A DNA stretch of 64,000 nt, taken from assembly GCF_041821045.1 (NCBI RefSeq), contig NZ_JBGUAW010000006.1, positions 109,821-173,820 on the forward strand. The letters are read 5' to 3'. The translations under genes were made by a program, and so were the position numbers. Shown here piece by piece: positions 50,268 through 59,346 of the stretch (within the stretch, counting starts at the first letter, position 1; each line of letters starts with the position of its first letter). The notes under the pieces were generated by a model. That model saw only the letters and a list, made by a program, of their open reading frames with translations. It had not been told where the DNA came from and did not search any database. This DNA is from Thiohalorhabdus sp. Cl-TMA. Lineage in GTDB: Bacteria > Pseudomonadota > Gammaproteobacteria > Thiohalorhabdales > Thiohalorhabdaceae.

Positions 50268-50936
50268 ATGCGGATCCTGGTGGTAGAGGATGATACGGAG
50301 CTTGCGGAGCGGATTCAGACCGCCTTGCGCAAATCCGGATACGCCGCCGACATCGCCTCCGATGGCGGAGAGGCGGAATACCTGGGTCGTGAGGAGCCTT
50401 ACGATGCCGTAATCCTGGACCTGGGGCTACCGGAGCGCTCCGGGCTGGCTGTGCTCGAAAACTGGCGCTCACAGGCCAACCGGGTTCCGGTGCTCATCCT
50501 CACCGCGCGCAATGCCTGGTTCGAACGGGTGGAAGGCTTCGAGGCCGGTGCTGACGACTACCTCGGTAAGCCCTTCCACATGGAGGAGCTGCTCGCCCGG
50601 CTCGGCGCTTTGCTACGGCGCGGGCACGGACAGGCCGGGGGGCCGATCCGGGCAGCGGGCCTGACTCTGGATGAGCACGCACAGAACGTGCGTACCCCCG
50701 ACGGCACGGTGCACGGCCTTACGGCCACCGAATTCAGGCTGCTGCGCTACTTCATGCTCAATCCGGGCCGTGTGCTCTCTAAAAGCACCCTCAGCGAGCA
50801 CGCTTACGAGTACGACGCCGACAAGGACAGCAACGTGCTGGAGGTCTATGTGCGCCGTTTGCGGGGCAAGATCGGCAAGGAGCGCATCCAGACCCGTCGT
50901 GGCCAGGGCTATGTGCTCCAGGCCAACGAGCCATGA
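50268..50936 (+). CDS. OmpR-family response regulator
   Basis: A 222-residue DNA-binding response regulator. The receiver has the acidic pair EDD at 7-9, phosphoacceptor Asp51 (ILDLGLPE), the switch Thr in LILTAR and Lys in YLGKPF. The winged-helix output domain has LTATEFRLLRYFMLNPGRVLS and DSNVLEVYVRRLRGKIG, ending TRRGQGYVLQ, which places it near PhoP/QseB regulators. It starts directly after the PepSY stop and overlaps the kinase start by 4 bases. The direct-repeat boxes at 49225 and 52264 are its best candidate sites. Confidence 0.95.
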   Translation: MRILVVEDDTELAERIQTALRKSGYAADIASDGGEAEYLGREEPYDAVILDLGLPERSGLAVLENWRSQANRVPVLILTARNAWFERVEGFEAGADDYLGKPFHMEELLARLGALLRRGHGQAGGPIRAAGLTLDEHAQNVRTPDGTVHGLTATEFRLLRYFMLNPGRVLSKSTLSEHAYEYDADKDSNVLEVYVRRLRGKIGKERIQTRRGQGYVLQANEP

Positions 50937-52255
50937 TCTCCCTGAAGACGCGGCTGACCCTCTCCCTGAGTCTGGCGCTGGTCATTTTGCTCGGCCTGCA
51001 GTACTACTTGGTGACCAGCGCCATCCGAAGCACGGCCGAGGATTACGTGGCTTCGCGCCTGGAGCACGATGCCGAGACCCTGCTTGCCGATCTGACCTGG
51101 ACGGAGCAAGGGCCCCAGCTTCCCGAGCGCACCCTGGACCCCGTCTACCTGCGGCCCTTTTCGGGCCATTACTTCTCTATCCAGACCTCCCGGGCGCGGC
51201 TGCCCTCTCGTTCCCTGTGGGATACGGACTTACCCGTCGAGCCGGTAGCACCCGGGGAAAGCCGCCTTCTGCACAAGGAAGGCCCCGCCGGGCAGCCCCT
51301 GCTGGTCTATTCCGCCGGCTTCCGCAAAGGGGGACGGTCCCTGACGCTCACGGTGGCGGAAGACCTTTCCTCCCTCAACGCCGACCTGCGTGCCTTCCAA
51401 TGGCGGTACACCCTGGTTTCCGTGGGCATAGCCGCCGCCCTTCTGGCCCTCCAATGGGTGCTCGTCGCCCTGGGGATGCGGCCCCTACGGCGCCTGCAAG
51501 GGGAGCTGCGGGCCATGGAGGCCGGCGAACGGCAGAGGTTGAGCAGGCAGGTACCCGCCGAGGTCCGGCCCCTGGCAACCGAGATCAACCGACTGGTGGA
51601 GGTCATGCGGAACCGGCTGGAACGCTCCCGGAACGCGGTGGGCAATCTCGCCCATGCCCTGAAGACTCCCCTGACCCGGCTGACGCAGCTCGGAGATGAC
51701 CCCAAAGTGCGCTCCGACCCGGATTTGCACGAGCACCTCCTCGAGCCCAGCCGCACTATCGGCGAGCTCATCGACCGCGAGCTCAAGCGCGCCCGGCTGG
51801 CGGGAGGCTCCCCGGGCCAGCGCTTTGTCGCCGACCGCGAGATTCCCCGCTTAATCCGCGCCCTGGAGGGCATCCACGCCGAGCGCGGGGTGACCATAGA
51901 GGCCCGAATCCCGCCGGGCAAGTCCTACCACGGCGACCGGGAGGATCTCCTGGAGCTGTTCGGCAATCTGCTGGACAACGCCTGCAAGTGGGCCCAAAGC
52001 CGGGTCGTGCTCCAGGTCAAGGAGGAGCCGGGGCTGCACTTCACCGTGGCGGACGACGGCCCCGGTATCCCCGAGGAGGCCCGCCCCCGCCTCACCGAGC
52101 GGGGAGTCCGCCTCGACGAGTCCACCACCGGCCACGGGCTCGGCCTCGCCATCGTGCAGGACATCGTCACCGCCTACGACGGCACCCTGGCCTTTACCGC
52201 CTCCGAGGAGCTCGGCGGCCTCGCCATCCGCGTCACCCTGCCGCCCCTTTCCTGA
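50933..52255 (+). CDS. Sensor histidine kinase, PhoQ-like
   Basis: A 440-residue membrane kinase. Helices at about 8-28 and 160-182 flank a 130-residue periplasmic sensor domain, followed by HAMP. The H-box is NAVGNLAHALKTPLTRL with phospho-His 241, the HALKTPL form found in the PhoQ group. The ATPase domain has FGNLLDNACKWA (N-box), VADDGPGIP and TGHGLGLAI. Start ATG 50933 overlaps the regulator stop (ATGA). The periplasmic signal is unknown; given the neighbours a metal or redox signal is likely. Confidence 0.94.
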   Translation: MISLKTRLTLSLSLALVILLGLQYYLVTSAIRSTAEDYVASRLEHDAETLLADLTWTEQGPQLPERTLDPVYLRPFSGHYFSIQTSRARLPSRSLWDTDLPVEPVAPGESRLLHKEGPAGQPLLVYSAGFRKGGRSLTLTVAEDLSSLNADLRAFQWRYTLVSVGIAAALLALQWVLVALGMRPLRRLQGELRAMEAGERQRLSRQVPAEVRPLATEINRLVEVMRNRLERSRNAVGNLAHALKTPLTRLTQLGDDPKVRSDPDLHEHLLEPSRTIGELIDRELKRARLAGGSPGQRFVADREIPRLIRALEGIHAERGVTIEARIPPGKSYHGDREDLLELFGNLLDNACKWAQSRVVLQVKEEPGLHFTVADDGPGIPEEARPRLTERGVRLDESTTGHGLGLAIVQDIVTAYDGTLAFTASEELGGLAIRVTLPPLS

Positions 52256-52295
52256 ACGGTCCGTTCAGGAAGGATTCAGCCGCACCCCCTAGACT
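52250..52295 (+). promoter_or_regulatory. Palindrome and direct-repeat box before the RND operon
   Basis: A near-continuous palindrome TCCTGAACGG-T-CCGTTCAGGA (52250-52270) overlaps the kinase stop codon. Its right end begins a direct repeat, TTCAG (52264-52268), six bases, TTCAG (52275-52279), then ten bases to TAGACT (52290-52295) as -10. The distance from the second TTCAG to the start codon is the same as in the b561 operon. Confidence 0.65.
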
Positions 52296-52326
52296 GCTTC
52301 GCAGCAACCGACTGACGGAGCAGCAC

Positions 52327-53643
52327 ATGCCCAAACCGCATTGGTCACCCCCCTCGGTCCGACGGAACGGAACCGCCTTCATTACCCTTCTCCTGCTCGG
52401 CGTGGGGTCCGCTTGGGGCACTGCCCCCTCCGGTGACGGATCCACACCCGGTCAGGGCCCCTACGTGCCCCTGCCCACCGACCCCGGCCTGGGCCTGGGC
52501 GAGGTGGTACAGCGCGCTACGGAGCGCTTTCCGGAGGGCAACCAGCCGCAGGCCCGGCAGAGCCAGGCCCAGGCCCTGAAGAGCCGTTCCTCGGCCTTCC
52601 TGCCCGCCAACCCGGCCATTGGCGTGACCCACTACAACGACACGCTCCTGACGGGCAACGGCAACCGGGAATGGGAGGCCGGAATGGAGATCCCCATCTG
52701 GCGTCCTGGCCAACGGGAGGCGCGGGGGGAATACGCCCGGCGGACCAGCGCACTGGCCAACGCCACGCAGGGCTCCATCCGTCTGCGGGCCGCCGGGGCC
52801 GTGCGCAGCCGACTTTGGGCCCTGGGACTGCAGCGCAACCGCGTGGCACTGGCCCGGCGCGAGCTGAAGACGGCCAAGGCCCTCGCGGAGAAGGTCCGCC
52901 GCCGAATGGAGCTCGGCGACCTGGCCCGTACCGACCTGCTGCTGGCCCGCGAGCGGGTCCTGGAAAAAGAGACCGTGCTGGAAGAGCAGCAGGGCCGGCT
53001 GCGGGTGCTACGGGCGGATTATCGCCGCGTCTCGGGGCTCGACCGGGTGCCCGAGACCTGGCGGGAATCCCCCGTCGACGAGCCCCCCTTCCCCGCCGAG
53101 CATCCCACCCTCGCCCGGGCCGAGCAGGAGGTGGCCCGCCTGCGTGCCAAGGTGCGGTGGGCCGGCAAGGAAGCCACCGCCAACCCCTCGCTGACCCTGG
53201 GGGCGCGCCGGGAACGGGCCGCCGACGGCACCGCCATCAACGGCGTGGTGGCCGCGGTGCACATCCCCATCGGCTTGTCCACCCAGCGCGAGGCCAAGCA
53301 GGCCCCGGTGCGCATGGAGCTGGCCCGGGCCCAGAGCCGGCTGGACCGCCTGCGCCGCGAGGTGACCGGCACCCGGGAGGAGGCCCGCCAGGGAATCGTC
53401 ACCGCCCGGCGCACCTTGCGCCAGGCCCGCAAGCGGGAGCGGCTGGCCCGCCACAACCTGAAGCTGGCCCGCAAGGCCTTCGACGCCGGCGAGTACGACC
53501 TCATCGACCTCATCAAGGTCCAGGACAAGTTCGCCGCCGCCCGCCGTGACCGTGCCCGGCGCGAGCTGGAGCTGCACCGCGCCATCGCCCGTTTCAACCA
53601 AGCAGCCGGAGTAATCCCGTGGCCCCGTTCCGCCCAATCCTGA
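52327..53643 (+). CDS. Outer-membrane factor of metal efflux system (CzcC/CusC-like)
   Basis: A 438-residue TolC-family protein with a signal peptide (FITLLLLGVGSAWG). The family repeat is seen in LGLGEVVQRATERFPEG, MEIPIWRPGQREARGEYARR, HPTLARAEQEVARLRAKVRWA and VAAVHIPIGLSTQREAKQAP, closest in pattern to the CzcC branch, which accompanies HME-RND pumps. Start ATG 52327 follows GACGGAG. It overlaps the adaptor gene by 25 bases. It is the third TolC-family member in this window and the only one with a full pump set. Confidence 0.9.
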   Translation: MPKPHWSPPSVRRNGTAFITLLLLGVGSAWGTAPSGDGSTPGQGPYVPLPTDPGLGLGEVVQRATERFPEGNQPQARQSQAQALKSRSSAFLPANPAIGVTHYNDTLLTGNGNREWEAGMEIPIWRPGQREARGEYARRTSALANATQGSIRLRAAGAVRSRLWALGLQRNRVALARRELKTAKALAEKVRRRMELGDLARTDLLLARERVLEKETVLEEQQGRLRVLRADYRRVSGLDRVPETWRESPVDEPPFPAEHPTLARAEQEVARLRAKVRWAGKEATANPSLTLGARRERAADGTAINGVVAAVHIPIGLSTQREAKQAPVRMELARAQSRLDRLRREVTGTREEARQGIVTARRTLRQARKRERLARHNLKLARKAFDAGEYDLIDLIKVQDKFAAARRDRARRELELHRAIARFNQAAGVIPWPRSAQS

Positions 53644-54716
53644 TCGCCCTGATCGCAGCCTGGTCGGTCTCCGCCCAGGCCTCCCACGAGATCGCCTTCA
53701 CCGAGGCACAGATGCAGCGCCTCGGCATCGCCACCGGCAAGGTGGTGGCGGGCAGCCAGGTGCAGACCGATTCCCTGCCCGCCCGCGTGGTCATCCCCCC
53801 CGGCCAGGAACGGGTGGTGAGCGCCCCGCAGGGCGGCCTGGTATCCGGCCTGCACGCCGCCAAGGAGGAGGCGGTGGCCGCCGGCGATCTGCTGGCGGAG
53901 ATCCACAGCCCCGAGCTGGTGCGCATGCAGCGCGACTTCCTCCAGGCTTATTCCGCCCGCGAGCTGGCATGGGCGGCGCGGGACCGCGACAAGCAGCTCT
54001 TCGAGGAGGGGATCATCCCCGAGCGCCGCTACCAGGAGGCCAGCAGCCGCTTCCAGCAGGCCCAGGCCAACCTGGAGGCCCAGCGCCAGGCCCTGCAGAT
54101 CGCGGGCATGGCCCAGGCGGATATCGCACGCCTGGAGCAGACCCAGCAGCTCTCCGGCCACCTGCAGGTGCGCGCCCCCATGGACGGCGTGGTGGTGGAC
54201 AAGCCCGCCAGCGTGGGCCAGCGCCTCAAGCAGGCCGAGCCCCTCTACCGCGTGGCGCGCCTCGACCCTTTGTGGCTGGAGATCCGCATGCCCGTGGACC
54301 GGCTCCAGGGCGTGAAAAAAGGCGCGCCGGTGAGCGTGCCCTGCGCGAGCGGCAAGGCGCACGTGGCCCTGGTGGGGCGCACCGCCGCCGCGGAGAACCA
54401 GACGGTGACGGTGCGCGCCCGCATCTCCGGCGGCGAGGACTGCCTGCGGCCCGGGCAGTTCGTGGAGACCCGCCTGGAGGTGGGGGCCGGCACGGCCCGC
54501 TTCCGCGTGCCCACGGTCGCGGTGGTGCGCAACCAGGGTAAGCAGTGGGTGTTCGTGCGCGCCGCGCAGGGCTTCCTGCCCGTGGCGGTGACTGTGCACG
54601 GCCAGCGCGGCGCCGACGCGGTGGTGGGCGGGCCGCTCCGGGCGGGTCAGGAGATCGCGGTGAGCGGCCTGGCGGCCATCAAGGGCGCCTGGTCCGGCTA
54701 CGGCGGGGGTGAATAA
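53619..54716 (+). CDS. RND efflux periplasmic adaptor (CusB/CzcB-like)
   Basis: A 365-residue secreted adaptor. Signal peptide (LIALIAAWSVSAQAS), then EIAFTEAQMQRLGIATGKV, the first beta-barrel strand, lipoyl half-motifs GGLVSGLHAAKEEAVAAGDLL and VRAPMDGVVVDKPASVGQRL around a coiled-coil hairpin (about 105-180), and the membrane-proximal domain. Residues CASGKAHVAL and GGEDCLRPG carry Cys that might bind metal. Start GTG 53619 follows GGAG inside the end of the outer-membrane factor gene. Its stop TAA shares one base with the pump's ATG. Confidence 0.92.
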   Translation: MAPFRPILIALIAAWSVSAQASHEIAFTEAQMQRLGIATGKVVAGSQVQTDSLPARVVIPPGQERVVSAPQGGLVSGLHAAKEEAVAAGDLLAEIHSPELVRMQRDFLQAYSARELAWAARDRDKQLFEEGIIPERRYQEASSRFQQAQANLEAQRQALQIAGMAQADIARLEQTQQLSGHLQVRAPMDGVVVDKPASVGQRLKQAEPLYRVARLDPLWLEIRMPVDRLQGVKKGAPVSVPCASGKAHVALVGRTAAAENQTVTVRARISGGEDCLRPGQFVETRLEVGAGTARFRVPTVAVVRNQGKQWVFVRAAQGFLPVAVTVHGQRGADAVVGGPLRAGQEIAVSGLAAIKGAWSGYGGGE

Positions 54717-57700
54717 TGCTCGGCCGCCTGATCCAGTTCGCCCTCACCCAGCGCATCTTCCTCCTGCTGGCGGTGGTGGTCCTCGCCGGGGCCGGCGTTT
54801 CCGCCTTCCGGGCGCTGCCCATCGACGCCTTCCCCGACGTCTCCACCACCCAGGTGAAGGTGATCATCAAGGCCCCGGGCATGACCCCGGAGGAGGTGGA
54901 CCAGCGCATCACCGCGCCGGTGAGCGTGGAGATGCGCGGCATCCCCCACCAGGACACGCTGCGCTCGGTGGCCAAGTACGGGGTCACCGTCATCACCGTG
55001 GACTTCACCGGGGGCACCGACCTCTACTGGGCCCGCCAGCAGGTCTCCGAGCGGCTTTCCGGGGTCTGGGACCGGCTGCCGCCCGACGCCAGCGGCGGCA
55101 TGGCCCCCGCCACCACGCCGCTCGGCGAGATGTTCATGTTCACCGTGCACGGCGGCGACCTGTCGCTCACCGAACGGCGCACCCTGCTGGACTGGACCAT
55201 CCGCCCGGCCCTGCGCGCAGTGGACGGCGTGGCCGACGTCAATGCCCTGGGCGGCAAGGCGGCCACCTACCAGGTGACCCCCGACAACGCCCGCATGAAT
55301 GCCCGCGGCATCTCCCTGGCCCAGCTACGCACCGCCCTGCGGGCCAACAACCGCAACGACGGCGCCGGGCGCCTAGTGGCCGGCGAGGAGACCCTGCTGG
55401 TGCGCACCCAGGGCCAGGTGGCCGACCTGCCCGACCTCGCCAACATCGTGGTGACCCGGAAAGACGGCGTAACCGTGCGGGTCAAGGACGTGGCCGATGT
55501 GCGCATCGGCAACCTCACCCGCTACGGCGCGGTCACCGCCGACGGCACCGGCGAGGCCGTGGAGGGTCTGGTGCTGGGCCTGCGCGGCGCCAACGCCCGC
55601 AAGGTGGTGGCGGGGGTGAAGGAGAAGCTGGCCGAGATCCAGCCCCAGCTCCCCGAAGGCGTCCAGGTGGATGTATTCTATGACCGCAGCCACCTGGTGG
55701 ACCGGGCGGTGGAGACGGTCTCCGACGCCCTGAAGGAGGCGGTGATCCTGGTGCTGGTGCTGCTCGTGCTCATGCTCGGCAACCTCCGGGCAGCCCTGAC
55801 CGTGGCCCTCATCCTGCCCCTGGCGGCCCTGTCCACTTTCCTCCTCATGGGCTGGTTCGGCCTCTCCGCCAACCTCATGAGCCTGGGCGGGCTGGCCATC
55901 GCCATCGGCATGCTGGTGGACGCCGCCGTGGTGGTGGTGGAGAACGTGGTGGCCCATCTGGAGCGCGCCGGCTCCGGGCGCCGCCGACTGCCGCGCCTGC
56001 ACCTGGTGTACCGGGCGGTGAAGGAGGTGGCCGTACCGGTGACCTCCGGCATCCTCATAATCGTCATCGTCTTTCTGCCCCTGCTCACCCTGCAGGGCCT
56101 GGAGGGCAAGCTGTTCATCCCGGTGGCGGCAACCATCGTCTTCGCCCTGCTCAGCTCTCTGCTGCTGTCGCTGACGGTGATCCCGGTGCTGGCCAGCTAC
56201 CTGATCGGCAAGGTGAGCCACCAAGACCCATGGCTGGTGCGCCAGCTCAACCGCGGCTATGCCCCGGCCCTGCGCTGGAGCCTGCGCCGGGGCGGCTGGG
56301 TGGCCGGCGGCGCGGTGGTGCTGCTGGTGGCCACCCTGGGGGCCTTCACCCAGGTGGGCAAGACCTTCATGCCCACCATGGACGAGGGCACGGTGGTGGT
56401 ACAGCTGGCCAAGCTGCCCTCCATCTCCCTGGAGGACTCCCTGGCCATTGACCAGCGGGTGGAGCAGGCCCTCATCCGGGAGGTCCCCGAGGTCACCGGC
56501 GCGGTGGCCCGCACCGGCTCCGACGAGCTGCGCATGGACCCCATGGGGCTCAACGAGACGGACATGTTCCTGCAGACCAAGCCGCGCTCGGAATGGACCG
56601 TGGAGACCAAGGGCGCGCTCATCGACCACCTCCGCCAGGTCCTGAGCGGCTTCCCCGGGGTGGCCTTCTCCTTCAGCCAGCCCATCGAGATGCGGGTCTC
56701 CGAGATGCTCACCGGGGTGCGCGGCGACGTGGCGGTGAAGCTGTTCGGCCCGGATCTGGAGGTGCTGAATAAGAAATCGGCGGCCATCGCCGACGTGCTC
56801 AAGGGCATCCGCGGCAGCCAGGACGTCTACTACACCGACAACAGTGGCCTGCAGTACATGGAAGTGGACGTGGACCGCATGGCCGCCGGGCGCTTCGGCC
56901 TGTCGGTGGCGGCGCTCTCCGACCTGCTCAAGGCGCAGCTGGAGGGCGCCGAGGTGGGCACGGTCTACCAGGGCCGGCGCCGCATCCCCCTGGTGATCCG
57001 GGGCGGCCCGGAGACCCGCAAGTCTCCGGCCGACTTCGCCAACCTGCGCATCGCCCTGCCGGACGGCGAGCTGGTGCCCCTGTCCGCCGTGGCCGAGGTG
57101 CGCAATTCCGAGGGGCCGGTGAAGGTGAACCGGGAATCCGGCTCGCGCCTGTCGGTGGTTCGCTCCAACGTCTCTGGCCGCGACCTGGTGGGCTTCGTGG
57201 AGGAGGCGCGCCGGGCGGTGGCCGAGCAGGTGGACCTGCCCCGCGGCTACCGGCTGGCCTGGGGCGGCGAGTTCGAGAACCAGCAGCGCGCCGCCCAGCG
57301 CCTCTCCATCGTGGTGCCGGTGGCCATCGGCCTGATCTTCGTGCTGCTGTTCACCACCTTCCGCTCGGTGCGCCAGGCCGTGCTGGTGCTGCTCAACGTG
57401 CCTTTCGCCCTCATCGGCGGCGTGTTCGCCCTGTGGGGCACCGGGGCCTACCTGTCGGTGCCGGCCTCGGTGGGCTTCATCGCCCTGCTCGGCATCGCCG
57501 TGCTCAACGGGGTGGTGATGGTGACCTACTTCAACCAGCTCCACGCCCTGGGCCTGCCCATGGCGCGGGTAGTGGAGGAAGGCGCCAGGCGCCGGCTGCG
57601 CCCGGTGATGATGACCGCGAGCATCGCCGCCCTGGGCCTGGTGCCCCTGCTGTTCGCCTCCGGGCCCGGCTCCTCGGTGCAGAAGCCCCTGGCCATCGTG

Positions 57701-57799
57701 GTGATCGGCGGCCTGGTCACCTCCACCCTGCTCACCCTGTTCCTGCTGCCGGTGCTCTACCGGCGCTTCGGCCAGCCCAAGGAGGCGCGCCATGGATAG
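54716..57799 (+). CDS. HME-family RND efflux pump (CzcA/CusA-like)
   Basis: A 1027-residue inner-membrane proton antiporter of the heavy-metal-efflux RND family, normal in length, with 12 membrane helices and two large periplasmic loops. The N-terminus has the usual FRALPIDAFPDVSTTQVKV. The helix-4 motif is AIGMLVDAAVVVVENV, with the Asp and Glu of the proton pathway. The second half starts with GKTFMPTMDEGTVVVQL and has GFIALLGIAVLNGVVMV and PLAIVVIGGLVTSTLLTLF. Compared with the Zn/Co/Cd motif (DFGxxVDGAV) and Cu/Ag forms (methionine clusters) it fits neither fully, so the metal is uncertain. It overlaps the DUF3240 gene by 8 bases. Confidence 0.94.
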   Translation: MLGRLIQFALTQRIFLLLAVVVLAGAGVSAFRALPIDAFPDVSTTQVKVIIKAPGMTPEEVDQRITAPVSVEMRGIPHQDTLRSVAKYGVTVITVDFTGGTDLYWARQQVSERLSGVWDRLPPDASGGMAPATTPLGEMFMFTVHGGDLSLTERRTLLDWTIRPALRAVDGVADVNALGGKAATYQVTPDNARMNARGISLAQLRTALRANNRNDGAGRLVAGEETLLVRTQGQVADLPDLANIVVTRKDGVTVRVKDVADVRIGNLTRYGAVTADGTGEAVEGLVLGLRGANARKVVAGVKEKLAEIQPQLPEGVQVDVFYDRSHLVDRAVETVSDALKEAVILVLVLLVLMLGNLRAALTVALILPLAALSTFLLMGWFGLSANLMSLGGLAIAIGMLVDAAVVVVENVVAHLERAGSGRRRLPRLHLVYRAVKEVAVPVTSGILIIVIVFLPLLTLQGLEGKLFIPVAATIVFALLSSLLLSLTVIPVLASYLIGKVSHQDPWLVRQLNRGYAPALRWSLRRGGWVAGGAVVLLVATLGAFTQVGKTFMPTMDEGTVVVQLAKLPSISLEDSLAIDQRVEQALIREVPEVTGAVARTGSDELRMDPMGLNETDMFLQTKPRSEWTVETKGALIDHLRQVLSGFPGVAFSFSQPIEMRVSEMLTGVRGDVAVKLFGPDLEVLNKKSAAIADVLKGIRGSQDVYYTDNSGLQYMEVDVDRMAAGRFGLSVAALSDLLKAQLEGAEVGTVYQGRRRIPLVIRGGPETRKSPADFANLRIALPDGELVPLSAVAEVRNSEGPVKVNRESGSRLSVVRSNVSGRDLVGFVEEARRAVAEQVDLPRGYRLAWGGEFENQQRAAQRLSIVVPVAIGLIFVLLFTTFRSVRQAVLVLLNVPFALIGGVFALWGTGAYLSVPASVGFIALLGIAVLNGVVMVTYFNQLHALGLPMARVVEEGARRRLRPVMMTASIAALGLVPLLFASGPGSSVQKPLAIVVIGGLVTSTLLTLFLLPVLYRRFGQPKEARHG

Positions 57800-58094
57800 C
57801 TGCATCCTCGCCCTGTTGGCCCCGCCCGAGCTGCGGGACAACCTGACGGACTGGCTCCTTGCCTTCCACGAGGCGCTCACCTTCACCAGCCAGCAGATCG
57901 ATCACTACGGAGCGCATCCCGGGACCATGTCCGCCGGCGAGCAGGTCACCGGCAGCCAGCGCAAGCTGCTGGTCCGGGTACGCACTCCCCGGGAAGCCGC
58001 GGAGGAGATCCTCGCCGGCCTGCGGGTGGACTTTCCGCAGGCCGGCCTGGAGTACTGGATCACCCCCCTCGAAGGAATGGGCAGGATCGGGTAG
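57792..58094 (+). CDS. DUF3240 family PII-like protein
   Basis: A 100-residue cytoplasmic protein of the DUF3240 family, with PII-like ferredoxin-fold strands (SCILALLAPPELRDNLTDWL, KLLVRVRTPREAAEEILAGL, GLEYWITPLEG). These proteins are commonly encoded directly behind HME-RND pumps, as here with an 8-base overlap, and may regulate the exporter or bind metal; the mechanism is not known. Its His/Asp-containing HYGAHPGTMSAGE loop is the probable effector segment. Confidence 0.85.
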   Translation: MDSCILALLAPPELRDNLTDWLLAFHEALTFTSQQIDHYGAHPGTMSAGEQVTGSQRKLLVRVRTPREAAEEILAGLRVDFPQAGLEYWITPLEGMGRIG

Positions 58095-58135
58095 GCGAAA
58101 TCCCACCGTTCTCAGCGCGCGGTTTACCCTCCGTC

Positions 58136-58161
58136 CATGACCAGACTCCGAAACGGTCATG
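58136..58161. other. Hairpin in the spacer after the RND operon
   Basis: CATGACC (58136-58142) and GGTCATG (58155-58161) form a 7-bp stem with a 12-base loop, between the DUF3240 gene and the convergent Sel1-repeat gene. There is no T-run, so it may only slow or help Rho-dependent release. The rest of the 220-base spacer shows nothing. Confidence 0.3.
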
Positions 58162-58315
58162 AAGCGGGACTACCCGAAGGCCGGTTGAGAACGCCGTTGG
58201 CGGTATCCTCAGGGTCGCCCACATGGCCGGTGGGATGGATTCTGTCCAGGTGCTCTCGGAAGGCCTCCGCGCCCTCCTCGGCCTGGCGCCCTAGACTCCA
58301 CCCGCTGCCTTCGGG

Positions 58316-59257
58316 CTACCGTGTCCAGATTCCTTCCGCGTGCCAGCCACGCACCCACTCCCGGGCACGGTCCCGCTCTCCCTCCGACAGCGATTCGCCC
58401 ACCGCCTCGGCGCCCTTGTTCGCGGAAACCTGCAAGGCGCTCTGCTCCCCGGCGGCCAGCCGGTACCAGCGGTAGGCGATCCGTGCATCTTTCGGAACGC
58501 CTTTGCCCCGGGTATACAGCTTTGCTAGGGAGAACTGGGCCGGCACGCTGCCGCGCTCCGCGGCGACACGATACCATTCGGCCGCCTTGGCGGGATCCTT
58601 CGGCGTACCCCGGCCATCCTCGTATAGGCCGCCGAGGACCAGCGCGGCCTCGGTGTGCCCCTGGCGTGCGGCCTTGCGGTAAAGCGTCAGCGCCTTCTGG
58701 GGATCCGCCTCCACACCTTGCCCGCCGGCATAAAAGCCGCCCAGGCTGAACTGGGCATCGGCGTAGCCGTGCTCCGCCCCCTGGCGATAAAACGCGAACA
58801 TCCGGGATTGGTCCCCTGGCACCCCGGTCCGGTAGCGGATACCCAGCACCGTGTAGGCGTTGGGATGGCCATTGCGCGCTGCCACCCGGTACCAATGCCT
58901 CGCCCTTTCGGGCTCGGCTTCCACGCCGTCCCCCTCGGCGTAGGCCTGGGCTAGCCGGAAGGCAGCGGCCGGATTGCCCTGCTCAGCCGCCTTCCGGAAC
59001 CATTCTCGCGCCCGCTCTATACGCCCTTGCCGGGCGTATAGAGCCCCGAGCCCGAACTGGGCCCGGTCCGCCCCCGCTTCCGCGGCCTCCAGCCAGATCC
59101 TGCGGGCCTCCGGATAGTCACCGGAACGGTAGGCCTCCAGCCCCTGATCCACTGCGGCATCGGGATTCGCGCTCCGGACCGGGAGAGAAAGCCCGGATAG
59201 CGAGACCACGGCCAGCAGGAGCAACAGTCGGGGTCGTTTTCCTCGTGCCTCCTCCAT
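58316..59257 (-). CDS. Sel1-like repeat protein
   Basis: A 313-residue secreted protein: signal peptide (LLLLLAVVSLSGLSLPVRSA), then about seven Sel1-like repeats of 36 residues from residue 40 to 290. The repeating pattern is A-A-E-x-G-x-x-x-A-Q-F-x-L-G-x-x-Y-x-x-G, as in AQFGLGALYARQG, AQFSLGGFYAGGQG and AQFSLAKLYTRGKG. These alpha-solenoids usually bind other proteins in the periplasm. Neighbours give no hint of a partner. It is convergent with the metal-export operon. Confidence 0.92.
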   Translation of the reverse strand: MEEARGKRPRLLLLLAVVSLSGLSLPVRSANPDAAVDQGLEAYRSGDYPEARRIWLEAAEAGADRAQFGLGALYARQGRIERAREWFRKAAEQGNPAAAFRLAQAYAEGDGVEAEPERARHWYRVAARNGHPNAYTVLGIRYRTGVPGDQSRMFAFYRQGAEHGYADAQFSLGGFYAGGQGVEADPQKALTLYRKAARQGHTEAALVLGGLYEDGRGTPKDPAKAAEWYRVAAERGSVPAQFSLAKLYTRGKGVPKDARIAYRWYRLAAGEQSALQVSANKGAEAVGESLSEGERDRAREWVRGWHAEGIWTR

Positions 59258-59346
59258 CGTCCTCCCCCTCGCTTCGCGAGCCCGATCCCTGACCCGCCAC
59301 GGACTGCTCCGGCGGGCCTTTCCGGCTTTTCTTTACAGCTCCCCGG

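Noticed and set aside
55373..57886. Long minus-strand open frame (837 codons) antisense to the RND pump
   Set aside because: It is His/Gln/Gly-rich without domains, lacks a ribosome site and mirrors the strongly biased codons of the pump gene; a shadow of high-GC coding.
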